DNA from: Erysipelotrichaceae bacterium
GTDB lineage: Bacteria > Bacillota_I > Bacilli_A > RFN20 > CAG-449
DNA length: 38,535 nucleotides
Direction of reading: 5' to 3'
Assembly (NCBI GenBank): GCA_015059095.1
Contig: SVBA01000017.1
Coordinates: forward strand, 1-38,535
Shown here: positions 1 through 6,649 of the stretch, piece by piece
How the letters are laid out: each line of letters starts with the position of its first letter
Position numbering within the stretch: position 1 is the first letter of the stretch
Notes under the pieces: model-generated
The model's database searches: none
Told to the model about the DNA's origin: nothing
What the model saw: only the letters and a program-made list of their open reading frames with translations
Translations under genes and position numbers: made by a program

Positions 1-101
1 TGTTCTGTATTTTCTATTCTACTTCTTATTTTTATTAATTCTCCTTGATATTCCATTTCTGGAATTTCTTCTATTATCTGTACTTTATTATTTTCTTTCA
101 T
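1..101 (-). CDS. hypothetical protein, N-terminal fragment cut by window edge
   Basis: An ATG at 99-101 is preceded by a good SD (GGAGG on the minus strand at 110-114, 8 nt away). It opens a frame of 33 codons that runs off the left edge without a stop. The visible part is charged (MKENNKVQIIEEIPEMEYQG and on), with no signal peptide or membrane segment. I do not recognise it. It lies downstream of the MATE gene on the same strand, separated by a 14-bp hairpin whose 3' arm contains this gene's SD, so its translation or transcription may depend on that structure. Confidence 0.6.
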   Translation of the reverse strand, partial: MKENNKVQIIEEIPEMEYQGELIKIRSRIENTE

Positions 102-104
102 ATT

Positions 105-141
105 AAAAACCTCCGTATATATATTTAATACGAAGGTTTTT
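105..141 (-). terminator. terminator-like hairpin containing the SD of the next gene
   Basis: Positions 105-118 pair with 128-141 around a 9-nt loop. One pair is G-U on the minus-strand RNA but C-A on the plus strand, so the structure is better in the minus transcript. The 3' arm ends in a U run that leads straight to the ATG at 101. It can end the MATE transcript, and it also buries the GGAGG of the left-edge gene. Confidence 0.7.
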
Positions 142-162
142 TTATTATTGCCTAGTTTGAAT

Positions 163-1581
163 TTAATTTTTTTCTACATTGCTAAATAATAGTTCATCTT
201 CTTGTTCTTTTTGCATTTTAGTTAATTTCTTCATTTCAAATACAATAAAGATTAAAGTAATAATAAAGGCTATTATATCAGAAGTTGGTGTTGCATACAA
301 AATGCCTTTTACTCCAAAGAATAATGGGAAAACTATTAAGAAAGGTATAACAAATACTACTTGTCTTGCTAAAACTAATATTACTCCTCTTTGAGGTTTA
401 CCAATTGCTGAAAAGAAATTTGCAGATAACAATTGAATTGCATTTAATACAATAGTAGATAAATAGATTCTCATACCCATTCTCATAAATTCAACATACA
501 ATTCATTATCACTTGAACCAAATAAATTAATAAATATATGCGGTGTAAATTCAAATAAACAGAAAGCGATAGTTGCTAATACAGCACATATAGAAATCGC
601 CCATTTATAAACTTCTTTAACTCTATCATATTTTTTAGCACCATAATTAAATCCATAAATAGGTTGTGCTCCTTGATTAACGCCAATAAATACACCTAAG
701 AAAATAGAGTTAATTTTCATAACTAATCCAAATGCTGATAAAGGAATATCTTCTCCATATATAGATAATGCTCCATAATGAGTTAAAGAATTATTAATAA
801 CGATTTGAAGAATTAATAATGCTAATTGATTAGTTGCATTAGATAAACCTAATGACATAATTTTTAAACTATGCTTGATATCAAAGTCTTTAAAATCTTC
901 TAGTTTTAATTTAATTCTTCTAAATCTAAACAAATATAAAATTGATACAAAACAAGATACTATTTGTGAAATGATTGTTGCCAAAGCTGCACCTTTAATT
1001 CCCATACTAAATACAAACATAAAAATAGGATCCAAAATTGTATTTAATACCGCACCTACAACCATACACAACATTGAATATCTTGGAGAACCGTCTGCTC
1101 TAGCTAAATTCGAAATAACGTGGTTTAAAATTAAAAAAGGAGTGCCTATAATTGTAATAGAAGCATACGCATATGCATATGGAAAATTTTCAGTAGTTGC
1201 ACCAAATAAATTTAATAATGGTTTTAAAAATATCATTCCTAAAATACAATAAAGAATTCCAAATACAATCGCTAAAATAATAGCGTTTACTACTGCATTT
1301 TTGGCTCTTTCTTCGTTTTTTTGCCCTAAAGATATTGAAAATCTACTAGAAGCACCAATACCAATTAATAAAGCAAAAACCAAACAAATAGTAGTTAAAG
1401 GATAGCTTACATTAGTTGCTGCATTACCTAAAAATCCAACTCCATGTCCAATAAAAATTTGGTCAACAATATTATATAAAGAACTCACTAGCATTGCTAC
1501 TACACTAGGAAAAGCAAATTTTAGTAATAATTTAGGTACTTTTTCATAACCTAGTGGATTTTTTTCTTTGACAATTTCCAT
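163..1581 (-). CDS. MATE family multidrug/Na+ (or H+) antiporter
   Basis: A 472-residue, strongly hydrophobic protein with the usual MATE layout of two repeats of about six membrane helices, the second starting near residue 240. Early residues FPSVVAMLVSSLYNIVDQIF and the following GHGVG stretch are typical of the family. It should export cationic drugs or metabolites across the membrane in exchange for Na+ or H+; the substrate cannot be read from sequence. The frame could open 11 codons earlier, but the ATG at 1579-1581 has an ideal AGGAGG 7 nt upstream and was chosen. It has its own promoter (1617-1646) and a small hairpin touching the SD. Confidence 0.9.
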   Translation of the reverse strand: MEIVKEKNPLGYEKVPKLLLKFAFPSVVAMLVSSLYNIVDQIFIGHGVGFLGNAATNVSYPLTTICLVFALLIGIGASSRFSISLGQKNEERAKNAVVNAIILAIVFGILYCILGMIFLKPLLNLFGATTENFPYAYAYASITIIGTPFLILNHVISNLARADGSPRYSMLCMVVGAVLNTILDPIFMFVFSMGIKGAALATIISQIVSCFVSILYLFRFRRIKLKLEDFKDFDIKHSLKIMSLGLSNATNQLALLILQIVINNSLTHYGALSIYGEDIPLSAFGLVMKINSIFLGVFIGVNQGAQPIYGFNYGAKKYDRVKEVYKWAISICAVLATIAFCLFEFTPHIFINLFGSSDNELYVEFMRMGMRIYLSTIVLNAIQLLSANFFSAIGKPQRGVILVLARQVVFVIPFLIVFPLFFGVKGILYATPTSDIIAFIITLIFIVFEMKKLTKMQKEQEDELLFSNVEKN

Positions 1582-1594
1582 AAATTTCCTCCTA

Positions 1595-1609
1595 AACCTA
1601 AAATAGGTT
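1595..1609 (-). promoter_or_regulatory. 5'-terminal hairpin abutting the SD of the MATE gene
   Basis: AACCTA (1595-1600) pairs with TAGGTT (1604-1609) around a 3-nt loop. The AGGAGG SD follows at once on the minus strand. With the promoter at 1617-1646, transcription would begin at about 1610, so the mRNA would start with this hairpin. Confidence 0.4.
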
Positions 1610-1616
1610 AACATTT

Positions 1617-1646
1617 ATTTTAAAATTTTAAAATAAAAAAAGTGAA
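1617..1646 (-). promoter_or_regulatory. sigma-A-like promoter for the MATE gene
   Basis: On the minus strand: -35 TTCACT (1641-1646), an 18-nt spacer and -10 TAAAAT (1617-1622). It partly overlaps the terminator of the upstream pentapeptide gene. Confidence 0.4.
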
Positions 1647-1663
1647 AATTATTTAACTTTCAC
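1642..1663 (-). terminator. intrinsic terminator of the pentapeptide-repeat gene
   Basis: GTGAAA pairs with TTTCAC across a 10-nt loop, followed on the minus strand by seven U. The 5' arm lies inside the last codons of the gene. Confidence 0.6.
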
Positions 1664-2266
1664 CCCTAATAAGTTGATTAGTGATACAACCTGATTCTCA
1701 CTAACAATGGATCCTTTAATCGATTTAAAATCAATTCTAATACCTTCTAAATTATTACTAGATAAATCAATGTCCTTTAATGAAGTAGAAATAAACTCAC
1801 TGAAAGATAAATTATTATCTTCAAAACAAACATTTTCTAAAGTAGATGAAATAAATGTCGACTCTTTTAAAGAACACTTATTAAATATTACATTTTTAGA
1901 TTCTATTTCACTCATATTAGTTAAGTTCATTAATGAACCATTAAAATTAACATCTTTAAATACACTCTTATTAAAAGATGCACCTAATAATTTGCAATTT
2001 AAAAATACTACTCTAGTAAAATGCATATTTTCTAATTTTACATTAGATAGATCACAATTTGAAAAAATTACATCTACAAAACTTGCATTAATGAATCTGA
2101 CTTTAGAAAAATCTATGCTTTTAAATTCGACACTATCGATATTTACATCCACTAATTCTACTTCATCATCTTTTTCTAAAATTAAAGCATCTCTTAAATC
2201 TTCACCATCTAAAGAAGTCAATCTAACTTCATCTAAATATTTAATTCTAGGTTTATTAATTTTCAT
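1649..2266 (-). CDS. pentapeptide-repeat protein
   Basis: A 205-residue soluble protein. From about residue 35 to 180 it repeats a five-residue pattern with a central L/F and small or polar neighbours (e.g. FSNCDLSNVKLENMHF), the signature of a right-handed quadrilateral beta-helix. The C-terminal part (GIRIDFKSIKGSIVSENQVV) matches the usual capping region of Firmicute members. Some relatives (Qnr, McbG, MfpA) mimic DNA and protect gyrase, but most have no known role. It has no signal peptide. The ATG at 2264-2266 follows a GGTGAT SD. The ORF6N gene lies 57 bp upstream on the same strand, so the two may be co-transcribed. Confidence 0.85.
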   Translation of the reverse strand: MKINKPRIKYLDEVRLTSLDGEDLRDALILEKDDEVELVDVNIDSVEFKSIDFSKVRFINASFVDVIFSNCDLSNVKLENMHFTRVVFLNCKLLGASFNKSVFKDVNFNGSLMNLTNMSEIESKNVIFNKCSLKESTFISSTLENVCFEDNNLSFSEFISTSLKDIDLSSNNLEGIRIDFKSIKGSIVSENQVVSLINLLGVKVK

Positions 2267-2322
2267 ACAATATCACCACAATTATTATACAAATTCAAGT
2301 GACATTTATCATTATAAATATT

Positions 2323-3297
2323 CTATAGAACCAATTTTTCATTATTAATAATTTCGTTAATTAATTTATTGTATATAATATTTTCTTCAATTTTAGTTAT
2401 TGTAGTAATTCTTTTTCCTGCATCTTTACTTGAAGCACCACAATGATATATTTTTTCAGTTAATTTATTAAAATCAATAATTATATATCTATCATGGAAT
2501 CTATTATTATTTTTCCTTAAAGTTATACTAACACCTGTATCTTTAATAAAATCATCTATAAAACTACTATTCAATTTATTCTTAGCTTTATTATCACTAA
2601 AAATAACGACTTCAAGATTGTTCGAAGCAGATTTTAATAACTGAAGTGTCTTTATATCAATATAATCATCAATAATATAAATGGATTTTTGAGCAGATTT
2701 ATATATCTCTTGATATGCAATATCTGCTTCAATTCTTTCTCCATTTAAAATTAGATAATGTTTATTAATATCTTTAGAAAAATCTTTAATAACATTTTCA
2801 AATCTTTCTTCTAATGTTTGAATTTTATTAGTATTTTCATTAATTAACCTAAATAAATTTAAATAATTATTTTGAGTAATTAAATCATTACTTTCAATTA
2901 TATAATCTTTCATATTTTTAAACATTCTAATTAGTGACTTACTTTGTTTAGTTGCTAATTCGCCTCTCAATACTGTCATTAACATATAAACCCCTTGTTC
3001 AGTAAATACATACGGCAAAGAAGTTCTTCCACCTTTATTTCCCATTACCCAATTTTGTGCAGTCGATTTTTTCGACCTCAATATTACTTCATATTCTTCT
3101 TTAGTTATTCGAAACCTAAAATCATCATCAAATCTCTCAATATTATTTTTAACTTGTTCATTGAATCGTTTAGTTTCATACCCATAAATTTCTGCAAGTT
3201 CAAAATCCAGCATCACTTTTTGTCCTCTTATAGTATAAATTTTTGATTCTATTAATTCTTCATTTAGTTCAGGTACTATTAAAGCATCTATTTTCAT
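2323..3297 (-). CDS. ORF6N domain protein with degenerate PLD-like C-terminal domain
   Basis: 324 residues. Residues about 10-130 are an ORF6N/KilA-type DNA-binding domain: IYTIRGQKVMLDFELAEIYG is the hallmark opening, and the GRTSLPYVFTEQGVYML stretch follows. A helical linker (about 135-190) joins it to a C-terminal alpha/beta domain with FHDRYIIIDF and YHCGASSKDAGKR. These resemble the phospholipase D signature (HxK-x4-D...GSxN) with Lys replaced by Arg and Asn by Lys. ORF6N proteins are common on phages and mobile elements, where they act as antirepressors or defence-linked factors. The computed frame begins at a GTG five codons upstream that contains the SD; the ATG at 3295-3297, 8 nt after GGGAGG, is chosen. 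It ends in TAG and is preceded by a structured leader. Confidence 0.75.
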   Translation of the reverse strand: MKIDALIVPELNEELIESKIYTIRGQKVMLDFELAEIYGYETKRFNEQVKNNIERFDDDFRFRITKEEYEVILRSKKSTAQNWVMGNKGGRTSLPYVFTEQGVYMLMTVLRGELATKQSKSLIRMFKNMKDYIIESNDLITQNNYLNLFRLINENTNKIQTLEERFENVIKDFSKDINKHYLILNGERIEADIAYQEIYKSAQKSIYIIDDYIDIKTLQLLKSASNNLEVVIFSDNKAKNKLNSSFIDDFIKDTGVSITLRKNNNRFHDRYIIIDFNKLTEKIYHCGASSKDAGKRITTITKIEENIIYNKLINEIINNEKLVL

Positions 3298-3318
3298 TTC
3301 AAATCCTCCCACATAAAA

Positions 3319-3346
3319 AAGATGAGATTTATTGACACCTCATCTT
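3319..3346 (-). terminator. terminator-like hairpin in the ORF6N leader
   Basis: On the minus strand AAGATGAG (3339-3346) pairs with CTCATCTT (3319-3326), followed by a U run (3315-3320) and then directly by the SD and ATG of the ORF6N gene. It lies downstream of the ORF6N promoter, so it is better read as an attenuator than as the end of an upstream gene. Confidence 0.5.
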
Positions 3347-3369
3347 ATTAACTACATTAGTTTATAAAA

Positions 3370-3402
3370 CAGCATCAACAAATTTAAATTAAGTCGATAC
3401 TG
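3370..3402 (-). promoter_or_regulatory. leader stem-loop upstream of the ORF6N attenuator
   Basis: The segments at 3370-3379 and 3393-3402 pair over 10 bp in the minus-strand RNA. Two of these pairs are G-U and would be mismatches on the plus strand, which favours an RNA structure in the ORF6N leader. Confidence 0.4.
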
Positions 3403-3421
3403 CATTTGACTTATTATTTAT

Positions 3422-3450
3422 ATTTTACAAATTTTTAAAAATATTTTCAA
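3422..3450 (-). promoter_or_regulatory. sigma-A-like promoter for the ORF6N gene
   Basis: Minus strand: -35 TTGAAA (3445-3450), a 17-nt spacer and -10 TAAAAT (3422-3427). The predicted start near 3415 leaves a leader of about 117 nt holding two hairpins. Confidence 0.55.
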
Positions 3451-3530
3451 GGTTTATTTATATTATTATTTAATTTACAAAGTTTTACTAAATACGCAAT
3501 TATACAAAATATAGTCTTTTCTTTCCAAAA

Positions 3531-3554
3531 GAAAAAGGAATTTCTTCCTTTTTC
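3531..3554 (-). terminator. intrinsic terminator of the XRE operon
   Basis: GAAAAAGGAA (3531-3540) pairs with TTCCTTTTTC (3545-3554) around a 4-nt loop. It touches the stop codon of the small downstream gene. The U tract is short (UUUUGG). Confidence 0.55.
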
Positions 3555-3793
3555 TATACTCTAATTTTAATATACTCTCCATCATTAGTTATCACTTCAA
3601 CTAAATTAAAATGTCCATTTTCTTTTATATAATCTTTCAATACTTTATACATGTTTTTGAATGTATTTATATCCAAATCTACTCCACTATATTTTTTTAT
3701 CTTATTTAAAATAATTTTTGATTTAATTAATGATGTAGGTAATACTAGATTAATTTTCACTTTTTCTTCTTTACTAATTACCTTTATTCTCAT
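3554..3793 (-). CDS. stand-alone copy of the XRE regulator's C-terminal domain
   Basis: A 79-residue soluble protein that I can place only by comparison with its neighbour. Its pattern (IKV.., KVKINLVLPTSLIKSKI, then LVEVITNDGEYIKIRV) aligns with residues about 85-163 of the upstream XRE protein (KVNVKLPMLLIKSFL ... LVNVESSDGDTVRIVVE). This small beta-alpha-beta-like domain recalls the short domain next to YvlB/LiaX-type envelope-stress proteins, with low certainty. Its ATG lies 2 nt after the XRE stop (TAATTATG), so translation is probably coupled and the product may pair with, titrate or sense alongside the regulator. Confidence 0.6.
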   Translation of the reverse strand: MRIKVISKEEKVKINLVLPTSLIKSKIILNKIKKYSGVDLDINTFKNMYKVLKDYIKENGHFNLVEVITNDGEYIKIRV

Positions 3794-3795
3794 AA

Positions 3796-4287
3796 TTACT
3801 CAACAACAATGCGAACTGTATCTCCATCACTAGATTCAACGTTTACTAGTTCTCCAATTACTCCTTGTTCTACTAAATCAAAAACTTGTTTAAAATCAAT
3901 ATTTTCTAAAGCTTTATTTCCACTTACAGGAACTGCCATACCAGAATCCAAGAAAGACTTAATTAAAAGCATTGGTAATTTAACATTAACTTTATCTCCA
4001 TCATTAGATTCTACTATGATTTTTAATACCATATTCTTTAAATCTTTTCTTTCAGTTTTATCTACTAATTTTACCTCATTAGGATCTACTCTACCTAATA
4101 ATTCATCAATAGTTACTCCTAATATATTAGCAAGTTCACCTAAAATAGAGATATCTGGAGAAGAAATATCATTCTCCCATTTAGATACTGCTTGATAAGA
4201 TATATTAACTTTATCTGCGATTTGTTCTTGAGTATAACCTTTGCTCTTTCTAAGACGAGCGAATCTTTGTCCAAATGTTTCTTTCAT
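3796..4287 (-). CDS. XRE-family transcriptional regulator with C-terminal sensing domain
   Basis: 163 residues. Residues 6-62 form a Cro/C1-type helix-turn-helix (FGQRFARLRKSKGYTQEQIA, ISYQAVSKWENDISSPDISIL). A linker follows, and residues about 85-163 form a small domain with two DGD turns (ESNDGDKVNV, ESSDGDTVRI). The helix-turn-helix should bind promoter DNA, and the C-terminal part probably dimerises or senses a signal. The start has GGAG 8 nt upstream. It is first in a two-gene unit with a stand-alone copy of its own C-terminal domain. Repeats at 4349-4401 just upstream are a likely autoregulatory operator. Confidence 0.8.
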   Translation of the reverse strand: MKETFGQRFARLRKSKGYTQEQIADKVNISYQAVSKWENDISSPDISILGELANILGVTIDELLGRVDPNEVKLVDKTERKDLKNMVLKIIVESNDGDKVNVKLPMLLIKSFLDSGMAVPVSGNKALENIDFKQVFDLVEQGVIGELVNVESSDGDTVRIVVE

Positions 4288-4348
4288 AATGTTTTTCTCC
4301 TTTTTATACTTTCATTATGTGCTTTTAAATTTGTTAAATTAACATACC

Positions 4349-4401
4349 ATTAGTTGAATCGACTAACTTATTAGTTGAGTTTTCTATTAATTATAGGTTG
4401 A
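4349..4401. promoter_or_regulatory. candidate XRE operator: direct repeats and imperfect palindrome
   Basis: ATTAGTTGA occurs at 4349-4357 and 4370-4378, exactly 21 bp apart (two helical turns), with a degenerate third copy ATAGGTTGA at 4393-4401. The first copy is also the left half of an imperfect palindrome TTAGTTGAATCGACTAA (4350-4366). All lie upstream of the XRE start at 4287. Confidence 0.4.
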
Positions 4402-4405
4402 GTTA

Positions 4406-5263
4406 CTATTCATTAAATATATTACAAGCACTTAATACTTGAGAATTAGTTAATTTTATTTTTTCTTTACTATAATTAAATTCTTCAATACTATAAACTA
4501 TAGAACTAATATAATTAAGTTTAATTAACTTCTCATTTCTATTATATATATTTCTACATTCTTCGATATTTATTGACATAGATTTAGGTAAAAGAGTCGA
4601 GTTTTTCGCTAAAAACTCACTAAAATTCGAACAAGAATTAACTATATTAGTTGCTCTTACTTTACCAATTCCTTTTATACCTTTAATATTATCTGAACTA
4701 TCCCCAACTAATGATTTATAGAACACATATTTACTTGGATCAAACCCCATTTTTTCTTTAAATAAATTAATATCATATAATAAAGAAGCTTTACCTCTAT
4801 ATCTTAGAACTGCTGTATTCTCATTTATTAATTGGAAGAAATCACTATCAAAAGAAGAAATAATAACTTTATGATCTTTATTAAATAAATATGTAAGTGA
4901 CGCTATTACATCATCTGCTTCCATATTAATTGAATCAATATATTTAATTCCTAAATAAGATAAACATCTTTTAATCTTTTCTTCTTCAAAAAAAGGAACT
5001 TCATCTTGAGGCAAACTCTCCCAATCTGTAAATCTATTATTTTTATATTCACTATATTCTTCTTTCCTATCACTTGATCCATCATAGTCAAATACAACAC
5101 ACACTTTATTAGCACCATATACTTTTACTTGCTTTAACACAAAAGAAATAAATCCAATAGTCGCATGAATCGTTTCTCCTTTTTTATTATAAATTTTACT
5201 AGGCATACCAAAAAACATTTGAAATAATAAATTATTACCATCAATAATTAAAAAAGTTTCCAT
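4406..5263 (-). CDS. 5'-3' exonuclease (FEN/PolA N-terminal family, YpcP-like)
   Basis: 285 residues, the size of stand-alone bacterial FEN nucleases. Metal-binding acids appear in the expected order: D8 (LIIDGNN), D59/D61 (VVFDYDG), E115-D117-D118 (EADD), D139/D141 (SSFDSDF) and D188/D191 (GDSSDN), followed by a helix-hairpin-helix (IKGIKGIGK, about 193-201). It should remove RNA primers or 5' flaps during lagging-strand synthesis and repair, a task shared with the 5' domain of Pol I; no polymerase domain is attached. Its SD overlaps the stop of the sirtuin gene 7 nt upstream, so they form an operon. Confidence 0.85.
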   Translation of the reverse strand: METFLIIDGNNLLFQMFFGMPSKIYNKKGETIHATIGFISFVLKQVKVYGANKVCVVFDYDGSSDRKEEYSEYKNNRFTDWESLPQDEVPFFEEEKIKRCLSYLGIKYIDSINMEADDVIASLTYLFNKDHKVIISSFDSDFFQLINENTAVLRYRGKASLLYDINLFKEKMGFDPSKYVFYKSLVGDSSDNIKGIKGIGKVRATNIVNSCSNFSEFLAKNSTLLPKSMSINIEECRNIYNRNEKLIKLNYISSIVYSIEEFNYSKEKIKLTNSQVLSACNIFNE

Positions 5264-5270
5264 ATATCTC

Positions 5271-6005
5271 CTAAATTTCTAATAATTTTTCTAATACTTC
5301 TCCAATATCCTCATGGAAAACAAAATCAGCATAACTATCATAAGGTGTTTCTTCTTTATTTATAATGATTAAACACTTACCTCTATAATATCTAATTAAG
5401 TCTGCTGCAGGATATACATGTAAAGAAGTTCCACCAATAATTAAAACTTCAGCATTATGAAAAGTATTACAAGCATCCATCCACGCTCTTGAATTTAATG
5501 CTTCACCATATAAAGTAACTTCTGGTCTAATAACTCCTCCACAAGAACATTTTGGTACACCATTACTCTTTTTAATAACATCTAATCCATATTTTTTAAA
5601 GCAATTCATACAATAATTTCTATAAATAGAACCATGTACTTCAATTACATTATTTGAACCACCTAATTGATGCAAATTATCAATATTTTGAGTAACGATA
5701 CTTAAATTATGATATTCATTTTCAAATTTAGCCAAAGCAAGATGAGCCTTATTTGGTAAAACATCATCTTTTATCATAAATTCTCTATAAAACTCATAAA
5801 ACGTTTTAGTATCTTCTAAAAAATAATCTATAGATAACATCTCTTCATAACTACGATTATATTTACTCTTTAAATTATATAAACCTTCTTTGCTTCTAAA
5901 ATCTAATAATCCAGAATTAGTAGACACCCCTGCACCACCAAAAAAGCAAACACTACTCGCATTTTTAATAATTTTATTTAAACTACTATAAATATCATTA
6001 GTCAT
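5271..6005 (-). CDS. NAD-dependent protein deacylase (sirtuin, SIR2 family)
   Basis: 244 residues. The Rossmann NAD-binding start GGAGVSTNSG is followed by LLDFRS, TQNIDNLH, the catalytic His in EVHGS (H124), and a zinc ribbon of four Cys (132, 135, 153, 155), then GTSLHVYPAADL. It removes acetyl or other acyl groups from lysine using NAD+, giving nicotinamide and O-acyl-ADP-ribose. The frame can be extended three codons to a GTG that overlaps the SD; the ATG at 6003-6005, just after AAAGGTGA, is used. It is first gene of a unit with the exonuclease. Confidence 0.92.
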   Translation of the reverse strand: MTNDIYSSLNKIIKNASSVCFFGGAGVSTNSGLLDFRSKEGLYNLKSKYNRSYEEMLSIDYFLEDTKTFYEFYREFMIKDDVLPNKAHLALAKFENEYHNLSIVTQNIDNLHQLGGSNNVIEVHGSIYRNYCMNCFKKYGLDVIKKSNGVPKCSCGGVIRPEVTLYGEALNSRAWMDACNTFHNAEVLIIGGTSLHVYPAADLIRYYRGKCLIIINKEETPYDSYADFVFHEDIGEVLEKLLEI

Positions 6006-6082
6006 AAAGTTCACCTTTTATAATTATATCATACATATTAAAAAAAGTATTTATTTATATAATTAAAAATAAACAACAAAAA

Positions 6083-6100
6083 AGCCCAACGAATTGGGCT
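6083..6100 (-). terminator. intrinsic terminator of the tRNA operon
   Basis: AGCCCAA (6083-6089) pairs with TTGGGCT (6094-6100). On the minus strand the loop is UUCG and a U run follows. It lies just after tRNA-Glu. Confidence 0.85.
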
Positions 6101-6111
6101 AATTTAACAAA

Positions 6112-6188
6112 TGGTGACCTATACGGGATTCGAACCCATGAATGCATGCGTGAAAGGCATGTGAGTTAAGCCTCTTCTCCAATAGGCC
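6112..6188 (-). tRNA. tRNA-Glu (anticodon TTC)
   Basis: On the minus strand a 77-nt cloverleaf with encoded CCA. The acceptor GGCCTAT pairs with ATAGGTC, the anticodon stem is CATGC/GCATG with loop CTTTCAC, and the T arm contains GGTTCGAATCC. It is co-transcribed after tRNA-Asn with a 5-nt spacer. Confidence 0.96.
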
Positions 6189-6193
6189 AGTAA

Positions 6194-6269
6194 TGGCGCC
6201 TATCGTAGGACTCGAACCTACGACCGATCGGTTAACAGCCGATTGCTCTACCGACTGAGCTAGATAGGC
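6194..6269 (-). tRNA. tRNA-Asn (anticodon GTT)
   Basis: On the minus strand a 76-nt cloverleaf with encoded CCA. The acceptor GCCTATC pairs with GATAGGC, the discriminator is G, the anticodon stem ATCGG/CCGAT encloses loop CTGTTAA, and the T arm is GTAGG/CCTAC. First of a two-tRNA operon. Confidence 0.96.
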
Positions 6270-6274
6270 AGCTT

Positions 6275-6332
6275 CTTGCTTGTAATATCTTCAAGCAAGT
6301 AAGAGTTTACCATAACATTTTTTAATATGCAA
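6275..6332 (-). promoter_or_regulatory. tRNA operon promoter and leader hairpin
   Basis: Minus strand: -35 TTGCAT (6327-6332), a 17-nt spacer and -10 TAAACT (6304-6309). The short leader carries a perfect 8-bp inverted repeat (6275-6282 with 6292-6299) that ends 5 bp before the mature tRNA-Asn, possibly a processing signal. Confidence 0.5.
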
Positions 6333-6354
6333 GTGTTTTTTTAAACTATTTTAA

Positions 6355-6579
6355 CTATTTTGTTTTATTTTCAATTGCAGAGACGATATCTTTGACTACT
6401 GTGAATGCCATCATTTCATCGTTTTCAAATTCGATACCGAATTTTTCTTCTAGGTCCATTAACATATCAACTACATCTAATGAGTCTAAACCTAATTCTT
6501 TTAAGTTGCTTTCTAAAGAAACTTCTTTACCATTAACAACTTTTTTTAATCCTTCAAGGACTTGTTCTTGGATATTCAT
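6355..6579 (-). CDS. acpP: acyl carrier protein
   Basis: 74 residues, acidic and helical. The LGLDSLDVVDMLMDLEEKFG motif carries the phosphopantetheine-attachment serine (S33). Holo-ACP carries growing acyl chains in fatty-acid synthesis. The SD GGAG is well placed. The gene stands alone with its own promoter rather than in a fab operon. The end of the third helix (TVVKDIVSAIENK) departs a little from the usual TVGDAV, so a specialised carrier protein is possible, but a general ACP is the simplest reading. Confidence 0.88.
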   Translation of the reverse strand: MNIQEQVLEGLKKVVNGKEVSLESNLKELGLDSLDVVDMLMDLEEKFGIEFENDEMMAFTVVKDIVSAIENKTK

Positions 6580-6610
6580 AATAATTCTCCTTCCAATATC
6601 TGCTGCCTTG

Positions 6611-6639
6611 ATTATAACAATATTATTTTAATATTACAA
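6611..6639 (-). promoter_or_regulatory. sigma-A-like promoter of acpP
   Basis: Minus strand: -35 TTGTAA (6634-6639), a 17-nt spacer and a perfect -10 TATAAT (6611-6616), about 30 nt upstream of the start codon. Confidence 0.65.
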
Positions 6640-6649
6640 GTTTTTTGTT

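Noticed and set aside
1707-2348. 213-codon plus-strand ORF over the pentapeptide gene
   Set aside because: Shadow frame; the minus-strand frame has the repeat periodicity, SD and terminator.
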